DNA of 64,000 nucleotides from Thermoleophilaceae bacterium (GTDB taxonomy: Bacteria; Actinomycetota; Thermoleophilia; Solirubrobacterales; Thermoleophilaceae): contig JBBDYQ010000025.1 in assembly GCA_040901445.1 (NCBI GenBank), positions 187,925 through 251,924 of the forward strand, written 5' to 3'. Below the pieces are notes generated by a model, which saw only the letters and a program-made list of their open reading frames with translations, was not told where the DNA came from and ran no database searches. The translations under genes were made by a program, and so were the position numbers. Within the stretch, counting starts at the first letter, position 1. Each line of letters starts with the position of its first letter. This document shows, piece after piece, positions 8,298-16,295 of this stretch.

Positions 8298-10004
8298 ATG
8301 CGCTCGCGCATGATGCGCAAGGCTGCGATCGGGCTGCTGTCTGGCGCGGTCATGGTCTCGACCGCCTGGGCGGGCGCGGCGCTGGTGCCCCTGCCCGGCG
8401 GCGGCGGCGAGCGCGAGGCGGCACCGCGGGATGCCGCGGCCGGCCAGGCGCGGGGCGAACGCGAAGGCGGGGGCGCCGCCACGTCCACGCGCGCGGCCGA
8501 CGTCGCCGTCGCCGATCCGTCCACGCTGGAGCCGGGCCAGGTGCTCGCCGGCGCGGCCAAGACGTCGATCTCCCCCCGCCCCGAGGAGTACGGAGGCACG
8601 TGGGAGCGCAGCCACGAGGCGTGCGCGACGCTGAGCGCGGAAGGCTTCCAGGCCCTGCTGAGCGACCCGGCCCAGACCGGCGACCATCTGGCCTCCACCG
8701 GTTCCCCGTGGCCCGAGAACCCCAACTGCATCTACATGGGTGGCTTCGGGCTCGGGCCGATGAACCCGGTGACGTCCTGGAACGAGGAGCTCGGCCTGTG
8801 GGTGCGGGCGATCGCGCTCCGGGACCGCCAGGGCGACGACCTCGTGGTGGCCGTCATCGACGGCGAGGGCTGGTTCTGGGACTACAACCGCAAGTGCGAC
8901 GACTGCGGCATCAAGCAGCTGACGGCCGCGCTGGCCGCCGACGAGCAGCTCGGCCTCGAGGCCGAGGACATCGTGATCGCGGCAACGCACGCGCACTCGG
9001 CGCCGGACTTCATCGGCGGCTGGGGCTTCGTGCCCGACTGGTACATGGAGCAGGTGTCCGAGACCATCACGTCCACGGTCCGCGACGCCGTCGCCTCGAT
9101 GCAGCCTGCGGTGCTCGAGGTGGGGGAGGAGATGGCCCGGCCGTTCAACCGCGAGCGCCGCGACACCTACCGCTCGGCCGAGGAGCAGCAGCTGGCCTGG
9201 CTGCGCGCGTACGTGCCGGGACCGGGCAACAGCCCCGACGAGACCATCGCCACCGTCGGCGCCTACGCCGCGCACCCGACCACGTTCGGCACCAACGACG
9301 GCGAGGCCCACCCGGACTGGCCCGGCCTGTTCGAGGCAACGCTGGAAGAGCGCTTCGGCGGGGTGGGCATGCACCTCATGACCGGCCTGGGCAACATGTC
9401 CGCGGCCGGCCTCGACCACGCCGGCGATGACGACCACCCGACCGGCGCGGACGACCTCGCCGGGCTGATCCCCGAGCATGGCGCCGGCCAGCCCGTGGAG
9501 GAGCCGGACATCCGGACGACGCGGACGACGTGGAAGCAGCCGGCCACGAACGTCCCGCTCACGGCGCTGGGACTGCCGGGGTTCTTCGACCGCGAGTTCA
9601 CCAACGAGCCCGCCACCGTGCAGACCGGCGAGGACCCGGAGAAGCTCCAGTGCACCTCCGCGTCGCCCGTGTCGGTGGAGGTGGCGGCATCGGCTGCGCG
9701 CATCGGCGACGAGTTCGCGCTCACCGCCTCGCCCGGCGAGATCTTCTCCAACTTCTCGAACACGGTGAAGGAGCAGGCACCGGGGGCCGTCACGATGCCG
9801 CTCGGGCAGGCGGGCGATGCCCTGGGCTACATGCCCCAGTCGTTCGAGATGAGCCCGGTGGGCCAGCAGGGGCTCGGCTTCGTGGGCGAGCTCCAGGGCT
9901 ACCTGTTCGTCAACTACGAGGACGCCTACGCCATCGATCGCTGCTTCGGCGACATGGCGCTGGAGACGTCGATCGAGCTGCTGGGCGAGCTGGCCGGCGG
10001 CTAG
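8298..10004 (+). CDS. Secreted neutral/alkaline ceramidase-like hydrolase
   Basis: About 569 residues. Start uncertain: ATG at 8298 (used), 8310 or 8313 all keep the signal peptide RKAAIGLLSGAVMVSTAWAGA; GGGAGG at 8291-8296 would suit 8310 somewhat better. After a low-complexity acidic/alanine linker comes a neutral-ceramidase N-terminal-like domain: the zinc motif THAHSAPD starts at residue 230 (H231, H233), followed by ...AYAAHPTTFG, another conserved ceramidase histidine element, and MTGLGNMS. Such enzymes are exported zinc amidases, several acting on N-acyl sphingosine. The usual C-terminal Ig-like domain is short or absent. The true substrate could be another amide or lipid. Confidence 0.75.
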   Translation: MRSRMMRKAAIGLLSGAVMVSTAWAGAALVPLPGGGGEREAAPRDAAAGQARGEREGGGAATSTRAADVAVADPSTLEPGQVLAGAAKTSISPRPEEYGGTWERSHEACATLSAEGFQALLSDPAQTGDHLASTGSPWPENPNCIYMGGFGLGPMNPVTSWNEELGLWVRAIALRDRQGDDLVVAVIDGEGWFWDYNRKCDDCGIKQLTAALAADEQLGLEAEDIVIAATHAHSAPDFIGGWGFVPDWYMEQVSETITSTVRDAVASMQPAVLEVGEEMARPFNRERRDTYRSAEEQQLAWLRAYVPGPGNSPDETIATVGAYAAHPTTFGTNDGEAHPDWPGLFEATLEERFGGVGMHLMTGLGNMSAAGLDHAGDDDHPTGADDLAGLIPEHGAGQPVEEPDIRTTRTTWKQPATNVPLTALGLPGFFDREFTNEPATVQTGEDPEKLQCTSASPVSVEVAASAARIGDEFALTASPGEIFSNFSNTVKEQAPGAVTMPLGQAGDALGYMPQSFEMSPVGQQGLGFVGELQGYLFVNYEDAYAIDRCFGDMALETSIELLGELAGG

Positions 10005-11011
10005 CCCAGCTCGGCCGCCAGCGCGCCCACCTCCGCGAAGATCCGGATCCGCTGCAGCGGGCTCACGCCGCCGGCGTCCAGCGACAGGTGGCGGTAGATC
10101 GTGTGGACGGAGATGACGACCCGTTCCGGGCCGTCCCAGGACGTCCAGTCCCCGCCCGCGGCGACGATCTCGCGGGCAGCCTGCAGCGGCGAGCGCCCCT
10201 CGGCGAAGTGGAGCTGGGCGGCCTCGTCGATCTCGGTCCACCAGGTGCGCAGGGCGCGCACCTCGTCGAGTCCGCACACGGGGCCGTGGCCGGGCACCAC
10301 GGCGGCGGCGTCGAGCGCCTCGATGCGGTCGAGCGCGGCGATCCAGCGTCCCACCGGGCCCGCCCACATCACCGGTGTGATGCCCACGAACATCACGTCG
10401 GCGGCGAACACCACGCGCGCGTCGGGCACCCACACCAGGAGGTCGCCCTGGGTGTGGCCCGGACCGACCTGGATCAGCTCCACGCGCCGCCCGCCCACGT
10501 CGAGCGCCAGCGCGCCCTCGAAAGTGCGGGTGGGCGGAGTGACCCGCACGTCCGTGAAGTCGAAGGGGCGCAGCATCGCCTGCACGTAGGGGCCGGCGGC
10601 GCCGCCCGGCACGCCCAGCCGTCTCCCGGCCGACAGCACGCCGGCCAGCTTGCGGAAGGCTGCCATGGCGCCCGGAGTGAGCTCGCCCAGCTCCTCCTTC
10701 GCCGCCTCCGTGGCCACGATCTCGGCCCCGGAGAGCTCCTGGTTGCCCCACGTGTGGTCGCCGTCGGAGTGGGTGTTCACGAGGGTGCGGATGGGCGCGG
10801 GGGCGGTGAGCGGGGCCATGGCGTCGAGCATCCGCCGCGTGAGGGCGGGGGTCCAGAGGGTGTCCACCAGCAGCGACTCGCCGTCGCCCGCCACAAGGCC
10901 GGCGTTGGACTCGCCCCACGAGCCGTTGGGCTGCATCCAGGCGTGCACACCGCCGGCCAGCTCGCGAAGGCCCGCCTCGAACCGCGCCGGGGCGCCGTGC
11001 AGCGTGCTCAT
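10001..11011 (-). CDS. MBL-fold metallo-hydrolase
   Basis: A 336-residue soluble metallo-beta-lactamase-fold enzyme. The first metal motif is H81-S-D83-G-D85-H86; the later ligands sit in VGPGHTQGD, FAADVMFVG and VVPGHGPV. The ATG at 11011 was chosen because it overlaps the upstream peptidase stop codon by 4 nt (ATGA), indicating translational coupling, and because the conserved fold begins soon after; the frame stays open further upstream only antisensically. It converges on the ceramidase-like gene with a 4-nt overlap. Substrate unknown; the class includes thioesterases, lactonases and quinol-type hydrolases. Confidence 0.85.
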   Translation of the reverse strand: MSTLHGAPARFEAGLRELAGGVHAWMQPNGSWGESNAGLVAGDGESLLVDTLWTPALTRRMLDAMAPLTAPAPIRTLVNTHSDGDHTWGNQELSGAEIVATEAAKEELGELTPGAMAAFRKLAGVLSAGRRLGVPGGAAGPYVQAMLRPFDFTDVRVTPPTRTFEGALALDVGGRRVELIQVGPGHTQGDLLVWVPDARVVFAADVMFVGITPVMWAGPVGRWIAALDRIEALDAAAVVPGHGPVCGLDEVRALRTWWTEIDEAAQLHFAEGRSPLQAAREIVAAGGDWTSWDGPERVVISVHTIYRHLSLDAGGVSPLQRIRIFAEVGALAAELG

Positions 11012-12168
11012 GGGGCCAGGTCCGGGCCGATTCGCTCGTCGACGAGCTCGACGAGCTCGCAGCAGAAGTCGTACCCGCGCTCCAGCGCGTCCTCGTCCAC
11101 ACGGTCCAGCGCGTAGTCCATGGCGTTGAGGCAGGAGACGCTGAGCGCCGGATAGCCGCGCATCCGGGCGAGGTGGGCGTCGCTGACGCCGCGCGAGACC
11201 ACCGGTCGACCCTCGTCGATCTCCTCGCACAGCTCCAGCAGCGCGGGGTGGTAGGCGGCGGCCACCACGAAGCCCTGCTTGCGCGTGTAGCGCGGAGTGC
11301 CGTGGCCCACACGGTTGACGTCGAGGAAGATCGTGCTCGCACGGTCCAGCTCGCGGCGGTGGCGAGCCAGCCACTCGCGCATTCCCAGCAACAGCGACTT
11401 CTCGGCGCCGGTGAACAGCACCCAGACGTCGAAGTGGTCGAGCGTCCCGCCGTAGCGCTCGGCCAGGCGCAGCACGGTGGCCACCCCCGAGGCGTTGTCG
11501 TTGGCGCCGCGCACGAAGCCCGACAGGGCGATGTCCATGAGCAGCGGCACGCTCACGATGAGGATGACGGTGAAGATGAACTGGACGACCGTGAGGGCGA
11601 GCGCGTCGATGTCGAAGAGGCGCACCACGGCGCAGGCCAGCACGACGACGATCGACCAGAAGAAAGGCTCGAAGGGGCCGATCGTGCGGCGCAGGAGCTT
11701 GCCGGCCACCGCTCGGCGCTCCGCGGCGCGCGGACTGAAGACGGCGCCCCCGCGCCCCGTGTCGTAGTGCGCGACGAGCACGAGCGTGCCCGGCTTGTCC
11801 CCGTCCTCGGCCGATAGGACGTTCTGGGAGGCGCGGCGCCCGGTGAGGCGACGCAGCAGGAGGAAGCTGCCGGTGAGGTCGCCGAAGGCGGAGACGGCGA
11901 CGAACGCCAGGATGGCTGCGCCCGCCACGGGCGTGTCGACCGACAGGACGCTGCCGAGGATCGCGAGCAGCGCGTGCAGCGCGTGGGTGACGGGCCAGTT
12001 GGGACGAACGCTGATCGGCTGGACCTCGGCGTCGCGCCCGAGTTCCTCCAGCCGGCCGCGCAGGTGCTCCGCCGCACGCCGTTCGGCGTCGGTCCCGGCG
12101 CCGCGTCCCTCGAACGCGGCGAGCTTCTCGATCTCGCGGAGGGGCTCGATCAACCTAGAATCGTCCAC
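11008..12168 (-). CDS. Membrane-associated M28-like peptidase with an altered metal ligand
   Basis: 386 residues. Three or four hydrophobic spans (about 62-95, 170-185, 190-212) split the peptidase core. M28 elements are visible: H134-Y-D136, N-D224-NASG, E256, D283 (FLDVNRVG) and H332 (SDAH). The family normally has Glu-Glu at the general base and next metal ligand; here the pair is E256-K257 (codons GAG AAG), so one zinc ligand is replaced by lysine. It may be a mononuclear enzyme, a pseudoenzyme or a divergent subgroup. ATG at 12168 lies 2 bp from a divergent tRNA gene. First gene of a two-gene unit with the MBL hydrolase. Confidence 0.8.
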   Translation of the reverse strand: MDDSRLIEPLREIEKLAAFEGRGAGTDAERRAAEHLRGRLEELGRDAEVQPISVRPNWPVTHALHALLAILGSVLSVDTPVAGAAILAFVAVSAFGDLTGSFLLLRRLTGRRASQNVLSAEDGDKPGTLVLVAHYDTGRGGAVFSPRAAERRAVAGKLLRRTIGPFEPFFWSIVVVLACAVVRLFDIDALALTVVQFIFTVILIVSVPLLMDIALSGFVRGANDNASGVATVLRLAERYGGTLDHFDVWVLFTGAEKSLLLGMREWLARHRRELDRASTIFLDVNRVGHGTPRYTRKQGFVVAAAYHPALLELCEEIDEGRPVVSRGVSDAHLARMRGYPALSVSCLNAMDYALDRVDEDALERGYDFCCELVELVDERIGPDLAP

Positions 12169-12170
12169 GC

Positions 12171-12245
12171 GCGGCGGTGACGGGAACTGGCATACCTCAT
12201 CGGCTCAAAACCGATGGCTTGTGGGTTCGACTCCCACCCGCCGCA
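12171..12245 (+). tRNA. tRNA-Leu(CAA), atypical: short variable loop and weak D stem
   Basis: 75 nt. The acceptor stem GCGGCGG/CCGCCGC is perfect with discriminator A, the T arm is GTGGG-TTCGACT-CCCAC, and the anticodon stem ATCGG/CCGAT holds loop CTCAAAA, giving anticodon CAA. Leucine tRNAs normally carry a long variable arm; this one has about 5 nt (GGCTT). The D stem (ACG against CCT) has a mismatch. It may be an unusual functional tRNA or a decaying copy. Confidence 0.7.
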
Positions 12246-12257
12246 TGACGCAGCCCG

Positions 12258-12746
12258 TCAGGCAGTGGACGGGTGCGCGCCGGGCGGCAGCGGCTCGTCT
12301 CGCGAGACCTCGACCTCGACGTTCCATTCCTGGCGGAACCCGCGCATGGCAAAGGCCACGAGCAGGAACTGCACGGGGATGATCATGAGCGTGAGCAGTC
12401 CGAGGATGCCGGGCGGGAGGGCAGGGTCGTCGAAGCCCGCCTTGTCGCGCTCGAACCAGGCCGGCCCGGCGACCGCGGCGATGACCGCGAAGATGATGGC
12501 CAGCGCCGCGGAGACGGGCAGCAGGCCGCGGTTCCAGCGCGCGACGAAGTACGCGGACACGGCGTAGATGATGATGTAGGCCACGGCGCCGATCTCCGCG
12601 CCCTGCATGGCCTCCCACCCGCCGACGAGCACGATCGCGATGAGGGCCGCGCTCGTGAGCAGCAGGAAGACAACCGCCGCCTTCGTCGCCTTGGACTCGG
12701 CCTTGTCGCGGTTGGGATGGGTGACGACGACGTCGGATTGGCCCAT
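12258..12746 (-). CDS. Hypothetical four-helix membrane protein
   Basis: 162 residues from the ATG at 12746, which is the first Met after a tRNA antisense region. A charged N-terminal 20 residues (HPNRDKAESKATK) is followed by about four hydrophobic segments (near 22-45, 50-70, 75-95 and 112-135) and a polar acidic tail VEVEVSRDEPLPPG. No signal peptide and no named family recognised. It sits alone between two tRNA genes and is convergent with tRNA-Leu(CAA), so its function cannot be inferred from context. Confidence 0.65.
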   Translation of the reverse strand: MGQSDVVVTHPNRDKAESKATKAAVVFLLLTSAALIAIVLVGGWEAMQGAEIGAVAYIIIYAVSAYFVARWNRGLLPVSAALAIIFAVIAAVAGPAWFERDKAGFDDPALPPGILGLLTLMIIPVQFLLVAFAMRGFRQEWNVEVEVSRDEPLPPGAHPSTA

Positions 12747-12868
12747 CGGAGCGGACTCTATCCGTCCGTGCCGACGCGTGCGCAGGTGACGCGTCCGGCG
12801 GACGAAACCAACATTCGCCCCCCATACGGTGCTCAACGTCGGTCTCGTCGCTGCGGGCATGCACTGCA

Positions 12869-12952
12869 TGCAGGCGGAGGGACTCGAACCCCCATGCTCT
12901 CTCGAGCACCGGCACCTAAAGCCGGCGCGTCTGCCAGTTCCGCCACGCCCGC
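12869..12952 (-). tRNA. tRNA-Leu(TAG)
   Basis: 84 nt on the minus strand. Acceptor GCGGGCG pairs with CGCCTGC (one G-U), the long class II variable arm (TGCTCGAGAGAGCA) is present, the anticodon loop is TTTAGGT giving TAG, and the T arm is GGGGG-TTCGAGT-CCCTC. It is normal for a leucine tRNA, unlike the CAA gene nearby. Confidence 0.95.
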
Positions 12953-12970
12953 GTAGGAGCGATTCTAGGG

Positions 12971-13741
12971 TCAATACTTGGGTCCAACGAACGTGTCGAG
13001 CTTCGCGACCGAGTCGCGACGCGCGACGGAGACGTTCCACCGCCCCCAGGGTCTCCATGCGATGGACAGCCGATCGCAAGCGTCCGTGAAGAGTCGCCGG
13101 ATGTCGTCGGAGCGGTTGGAGAACTGGTAGCGCGGATATGCGTACTCGCGGCCTGCGACGCACACCTTGTTAGTGCCGCGCCAGCCGTCCGAGAAGATGA
13201 GGCCGCGAAGGAAGGGGCCAGTGTGCTCGTCGACGACAGCCCGCTGCCAGGTTGCCAGCTCGATTCGCCGCCGGTGCTTTCGGCCCGGCCCGTGTTGGGG
13301 AAAGAGGCACCCCCATTCGCGGCCGTACGAGCGCACGATGATGCAGTTCCTATCGGGCTGCTTACGCAGGTGCGATCGCCGCTTGGGCAGCACGTCCGCA
13401 ATCGCGTGGCGGCACTCGGCAATGAGGCCTGGGTAGGCGGTGTCCATCGCGACGCAGAGGTAGACGGCGTTACCGCTGGTCGTCAAGAAGCCGTCTCCGA
13501 GATACAGGCCGAGCAAGAACGAGTACACCGCGGTCTGCGGCCTGCCATGCGGTAGGCCTCGACAGCCATGGCAGCGAGCGACCGGCTCCTCCGGAACGCG
13601 CCCCCGGCACCAATTCGCCACCGTGCTATGCGGGATTCCAAGGCGCCGGCTGATCTCCCAGGTGCTCTGCCCTGCCGCGCGCAAGGAGAGCGCGGAGGCA
13701 ACAACGTCTCGCGACCAAGCAACTCCTTTTGACACGAACAC
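12971..13741 (-). CDS. Solo LAGLIDADG-like homing endonuclease with N-terminal helix-turn-helix
   Basis: About 256 residues using the GTG at 13741 (GTG 13735 is an alternative). The N terminus has a DNA-binding helix-turn-helix, STWEISRRLGIPHSTVANWC, followed by a CHGC pair. Two LAGLIDADG-type helices follow: FLLGLYLGDGF and FLRGLIFSDGW, each ending in the acidic residue that binds catalytic metal. The end (RRDSVAKLDTFVGPKY) resembles chromosomal solo homing-endonuclease-like proteins common in actinobacteria. It is not inside an intron or intein but lies between tRNA-Leu(TAG) and tRNA-Trp, a typical landing zone. Activity is unproven; some family members act as regulators. Confidence 0.75.
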   Translation of the reverse strand: MFVSKGVAWSRDVVASALSLRAAGQSTWEISRRLGIPHSTVANWCRGRVPEEPVARCHGCRGLPHGRPQTAVYSFLLGLYLGDGFLTTSGNAVYLCVAMDTAYPGLIAECRHAIADVLPKRRSHLRKQPDRNCIIVRSYGREWGCLFPQHGPGRKHRRRIELATWQRAVVDEHTGPFLRGLIFSDGWRGTNKVCVAGREYAYPRYQFSNRSDDIRRLFTDACDRLSIAWRPWGRWNVSVARRDSVAKLDTFVGPKY

Positions 13742-13813
13742 ATGTTCGCAGGAGCTGCGGACGCCGCCACGAATCGCTTCTCCGCTCGAGCCGCCTAAAA
13801 TCACACGGCCCTC

Positions 13814-13884
13814 GGGGGACTGGTGTAGTGGTAACACGACGGCCTCCAAAGCCGTAACTCGAGGTTCGATTCCTCGGTCCCCCG
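13814..13884 (+). tRNA. tRNA-Trp(CCA)
   Basis: 71 nt. Acceptor GGGGGAC/GTCCCCC, D stem GTGT/ACAC, anticodon stem ACGGC/GCCGT with loop CTCCAAA (anticodon CCA), T arm CGAGG-TTCGATT-CCTCG, discriminator G as expected for bacterial tRNA-Trp. Confidence 0.95.
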
Positions 13885-13889
13885 CTCCC

Positions 13890-14246
13890 ATGCACTGGCT
13901 CGTCGACGGCATGAACGTGATCGGCTCACGCCCCGACGGCTGGTGGCGTGACCGGGACGGCGCCGTGCAGCGGCTCGTCGGGGAGCTGGCCTCGCTGGTC
14001 GAACGGTCGGGCGATGCAGTGGCGGTCGTCTTCGACGGCCGGCCTGTGAAGCTCGAGGATCCCGGGCGGGTGGACGTCCGCTTCGCCACCCGCAGTGGCC
14101 GCGACGCGGCCGACGACGACATCGCCGCGCTCGCGCAGGCGGGGCTCACCGTCGTCACCTCGGACGCCGGCCTGGCGGAGCGCGTACGCGCCGCCGGGGC
14201 GGACGTCGTGGGCGCGGGCACCTTCCGCGCGCGGCACCTCGGGTAG
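13890..14246 (+). CDS. NYN-domain protein (YacP/Rae1-like predicted ribonuclease)
   Basis: 118 residues. The ATG at 13890 lies only 5 bp after the tRNA-Trp gene, so the tRNA and this mRNA are probably processed from one transcript. The PIN-like NYN fold is shown by the N-terminal LVDGMNVIGS, AVVFDGRP in the middle, and DDDIAALA and VTSDAGLAERVRAAGADVVG near the end, placing the conserved acidic residues at the strand ends where NYN nucleases bind metal. Related proteins cleave rRNA or mRNA on the ribosome, though this one has not been linked to a target here. Confidence 0.8.
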   Translation: MHWLVDGMNVIGSRPDGWWRDRDGAVQRLVGELASLVERSGDAVAVVFDGRPVKLEDPGRVDVRFATRSGRDAADDDIAALAQAGLTVVTSDAGLAERVRAAGADVVGAGTFRARHLG

Positions 14247-14257
14247 CGTCCGCGGCG

Positions 14258-14624
14258 ATGCAGATCGCCAACCTCGACAGCGTCGACTCCTTCGTCACGC
14301 TCGACGGCTCCACCATCCGCGAGGTTGCCGGCCCGGCGTGGACGGCGGCCCGCAACCAGAGCCTGGCCGAGGCCACCGTGCCGCCGGGCGCGGAGACGGC
14401 GGAGCACTTCCACAAGGAGTCGGAGGAGCTCTACTTCTTCATCCGTGGCAGCGGCCGGATGCGGCTGGGGGAGGCGGAGCAGGATTCCAGGCGGGCCACT
14501 GCGTGGTGATCCCGCCCGGCACCCGCCACAAGCTCTGGAACGGCAGCGGCGACGAGCCGCTCGTGCTGCTCTGCTGCTGCGCGCCTACAGCGACGAGGAC
14601 ACGGTCATCACCGAGCGCAGCTGA
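14258..14624 (+). pseudogene. Cupin-domain protein broken by two 1-bp deletions
   Basis: Reads MQIANLDSVDSF... through the cupin metal motif (PPGAETAEHFHKESEELYF..GSG) in one frame, then moves to a second frame around 14485-14490 (FQAGHCVVIPPGTRHKLWN, the second cupin motif) and a third around 14580 (YSDEDTVITERS). Each shift is explained by one missing base. Joined, the product would be a complete single-domain cupin of about 122 residues. Either a recent pseudogene or two sequencing errors; the motifs are otherwise intact, which favours error or very recent decay. Confidence 0.7.
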
Positions 14625-14631
14625 CGGGCGT

Positions 14632-15186
14632 CTAGACTCGTCGAGCCCGCGGGCGAGGTGTAACGGGTTGCACGTCAGCCTTCCAAGCTGAAGGTAGCCG
14701 GTTCGAGTCCGGTCGCCCGCTCTTCTCAGCAGTCCATCGCCGAGCCGAGCCGGCACGCACGGCACCCCGGCGTTGAGCTGTGCGCCGACGGTGGCAGTTC
14801 GCGCAGACGACCTCGCACTTCTGGATCTCATCGAGGATCGTCTGCCACGTGAAATGGACGAGCTTGGCCCCGATCGAAAACGACTTGTCACGCATGTGGT
14901 CGAACTCGAGGACCACCGGATCGGTTTCACCGCAGTCCGCACAGGGGTGCGAACGGAAGTAGTCGATCAGCAACCGCGTCCGCTCCTGCCGGAGCTTCTG
15001 CTTCCCGGCGCGCGCATGCCCGATGTACCGCTGCTTGTTGGCCTCGTAATGCTCGCGCCCGTAAGCCGAACGGCACGGCCGGCAATACGAGTCGCGTTGG
15101 CCTTTCTGCCTCCGACGCCAGGCGAACTCGTCGAGTGGCTTCACCTGATGGCAGCGCGAACACGGCTTCGTTTCCATTGCGAACAT
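14632..15186 (-). CDS. HNH endonuclease-like protein, C terminus read antisense through tRNA-Gly
   Basis: About 184 residues from ATG 15186 (ATG 15177 also possible). The N-terminal zinc-ribbon is CSRC..YCRPC with a DEFAWRRRQKGQRD insert. A helical linker leads to an HNH core: HPCADCGETDPVVLEFDH, ...EVVCANCHRRRT, with Cys pairs and the metal His. The last about 45 residues run through the antisense of tRNA-Gly and probably add nothing; the functional part ends near 14760. Such small HNH genes are frequent mobile passengers. Here it lies between tRNA-Gly and tRNA-Pro. Confidence 0.75.
   Translation of the reverse strand: MFAMETKPCSRCHQVKPLDEFAWRRRQKGQRDSYCRPCRSAYGREHYEANKQRYIGHARAGKQKLRQERTRLLIDYFRSHPCADCGETDPVVLEFDHMRDKSFSIGAKLVHFTWQTILDEIQKCEVVCANCHRRRTAQRRGAVRAGSARRWTAEKSGRPDSNRLPSAWKADVQPVTPRPRARRV
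14649..14721 (+). tRNA. tRNA-Gly(TCC)
   Basis: 73 nt. Acceptor GCGGGCG/CGCCCGC, anticodon stem TCAGC/GCTGA with loop CTTCCAA (anticodon TCC), T arm GCCGG-TTCGAGT-CCGGT, discriminator T (U in the RNA, usual for tRNA-Gly). Confidence 0.95.
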
Positions 15187-15235
15187 AGGTTCGCTCTGCG
15201 TTCGGACGGACCGTCGCCTAAACTGATGACCGCGC

Positions 15236-15309
15236 CGGGGCGTGGCGCAGTCTGGTAGCGCACTCGGCTGGGGGCCGAGCGGTCGCTGGTTCGAATCCAG
15301 TCGCCCCGA
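15236..15309 (+). tRNA. tRNA-Pro(GGG)
   Basis: 74 nt. Acceptor CGGGGCG/CGCCCCG, anticodon stem CTCGG/CCGAG with loop CTGGGGG (anticodon GGG), T arm GCTGG-TTCGAAT-CCAGT, discriminator A. Confidence 0.95.
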
Positions 15310-15314
15310 TTCGG

Positions 15315-15656
15315 GTGGCGCGAGCGCCGAAGCGCGCTCAGCGTCTCGCCCGCGACGCCTGGCTGGTCTTGCCCGTGACGCATGCCCTGGCATACGATCC
15401 CGCCGTGGAGGCGGAGGGACAGCTCGGCACCAAGCTCGTCCTCGAGGGCGGCGTGCTCGAGATCTTCTCCCATGGCCGGTCGGCCGCCCGCCTGCAAGCC
15501 GGTGCGGATGCTGCGATCAGGCGCATTCCGCGCGGGGACGGACTCGCGATCAGCATACGTCTCCAGGACGGCTCGAAGCTGCTCGCCTTCAGCGCGGAGC
15601 AGACGCCCGCCGCGGAGGCGCTGCTTGCGGCGTTCGAGTCCTCTGGCCCGGCGTGA
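15315..15656 (+). CDS. Hypothetical 113-aa protein
   Basis: No family recognised. GTG start 6 bp after the tRNA-Pro gene; a later GTG at 15375 would give a shorter protein. After a basic N terminus the sequence alternates short strands (TKLVLEGGVLEIFSH, LAISIRLQDGSKLLAFSA), suggesting a small beta-sandwich or PH-like fold rather than an enzyme, and it ends with a short helix. No signal peptide or membrane span. It converges on the TetR-family regulator gene with 9 bp between stops. Confidence 0.5.
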   Translation: MARAPKRAQRLARDAWLVLPVTHALAYDPAVEAEGQLGTKLVLEGGVLEIFSHGRSAARLQAGADAAIRRIPRGDGLAISIRLQDGSKLLAFSAEQTPAAEALLAAFESSGPA

Positions 15657-15665
15657 CGCCGTCGC

Positions 15666-16295
15666 TCAGCCGTCCCTCACCCCGAGGATCGCCGCCTCCA
15701 CGGCGCGCAGCCGGTCCACGTCGCCGCGCATGCCGGCCGCGGCGTCGTTGAAGAGGAAGGCCTCGGCCAGGCGCACGATCGCGTAGCCCAGCGTGGCCGG
15801 CTCGACCGGCGGGTCGTAGTGGCCGGCGCGGGCCTCGTCCTCGATCATTCCGACGATGCGCTCGACCATGTGCGGCTGCAGGTAGCCCGCTCCGGACGTG
15901 ATCACGCGCAGCGCGGCGGCGCGTTCGCGCTCGACGAACACCCGGAGCGCGGGCGCGTCTGCGAGGCTGCGGTTGAAGCGGTCGAAGGTCTCGAGCAGCG
16001 CACGGCCGCCGCGCCCACGGGCTCGAGCACGAGCCGCGTCGAGCAGCGGCTCGGCGGCGTGGAAGAGCACCTCGCCGAGCAGCCCCTCGCGGGAGCCGAA
16101 CCAGCGGTAGATCGTGGTGCGCCCGACGCCGAGCTGGGCCGATATCGCCTGGACGTCGACGCGGCGCCCGCGCAGGTAGTGGCCCAGCGCTGTGGCGAGG
16201 ACCTCGTCGCGCGTGGCCGCGGCCGGGCGGCCGCGACGGGGGACGAGTGCCGGGTCGGCGGGCATGCGCGGGAGATCGTAGTGCGTTTGGTACAT
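15666..16295 (-). CDS. TetR/AcrR-family regulator (QsdR-like C-terminal domain)
   Basis: About 209 residues from ATG 16295; ATG 16265 (MPADPALVPRRGRP) is equally possible. The N-terminal helix-turn-helix is VDVQAISAQLGVGRTTIYRW, close to the QsdR group, which controls lactonase/hydrolase genes in Rhodococcus. The C-terminal helical domain (FVERERAAALRVITS..YLQPHMVERI) also fits. It is divergent from the three-gene secreted hydrolase operon across about 60 bp, so it is probably the local repressor of that operon. Ligand unknown. Confidence 0.85.
   Translation of the reverse strand: MYQTHYDLPRMPADPALVPRRGRPAAATRDEVLATALGHYLRGRRVDVQAISAQLGVGRTTIYRWFGSREGLLGEVLFHAAEPLLDAARARARGRGGRALLETFDRFNRSLADAPALRVFVERERAAALRVITSGAGYLQPHMVERIVGMIEDEARAGHYDPPVEPATLGYAIVRLAEAFLFNDAAAGMRGDVDRLRAVEAAILGVRDG

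Noticed and set aside
6542-8731. Long minus-strand open frame over the carboxylase gene
   Set aside because: Antisense shadow of a clear carboxyltransferase; histidine/arginine-rich with no motif.
12258-13163. 301-codon minus frame as one protein including the tRNA-Leu(TAG) antisense
   Set aside because: The N-terminal 139 codons are tRNA and endonuclease antisense; the membrane protein starts at 12746.
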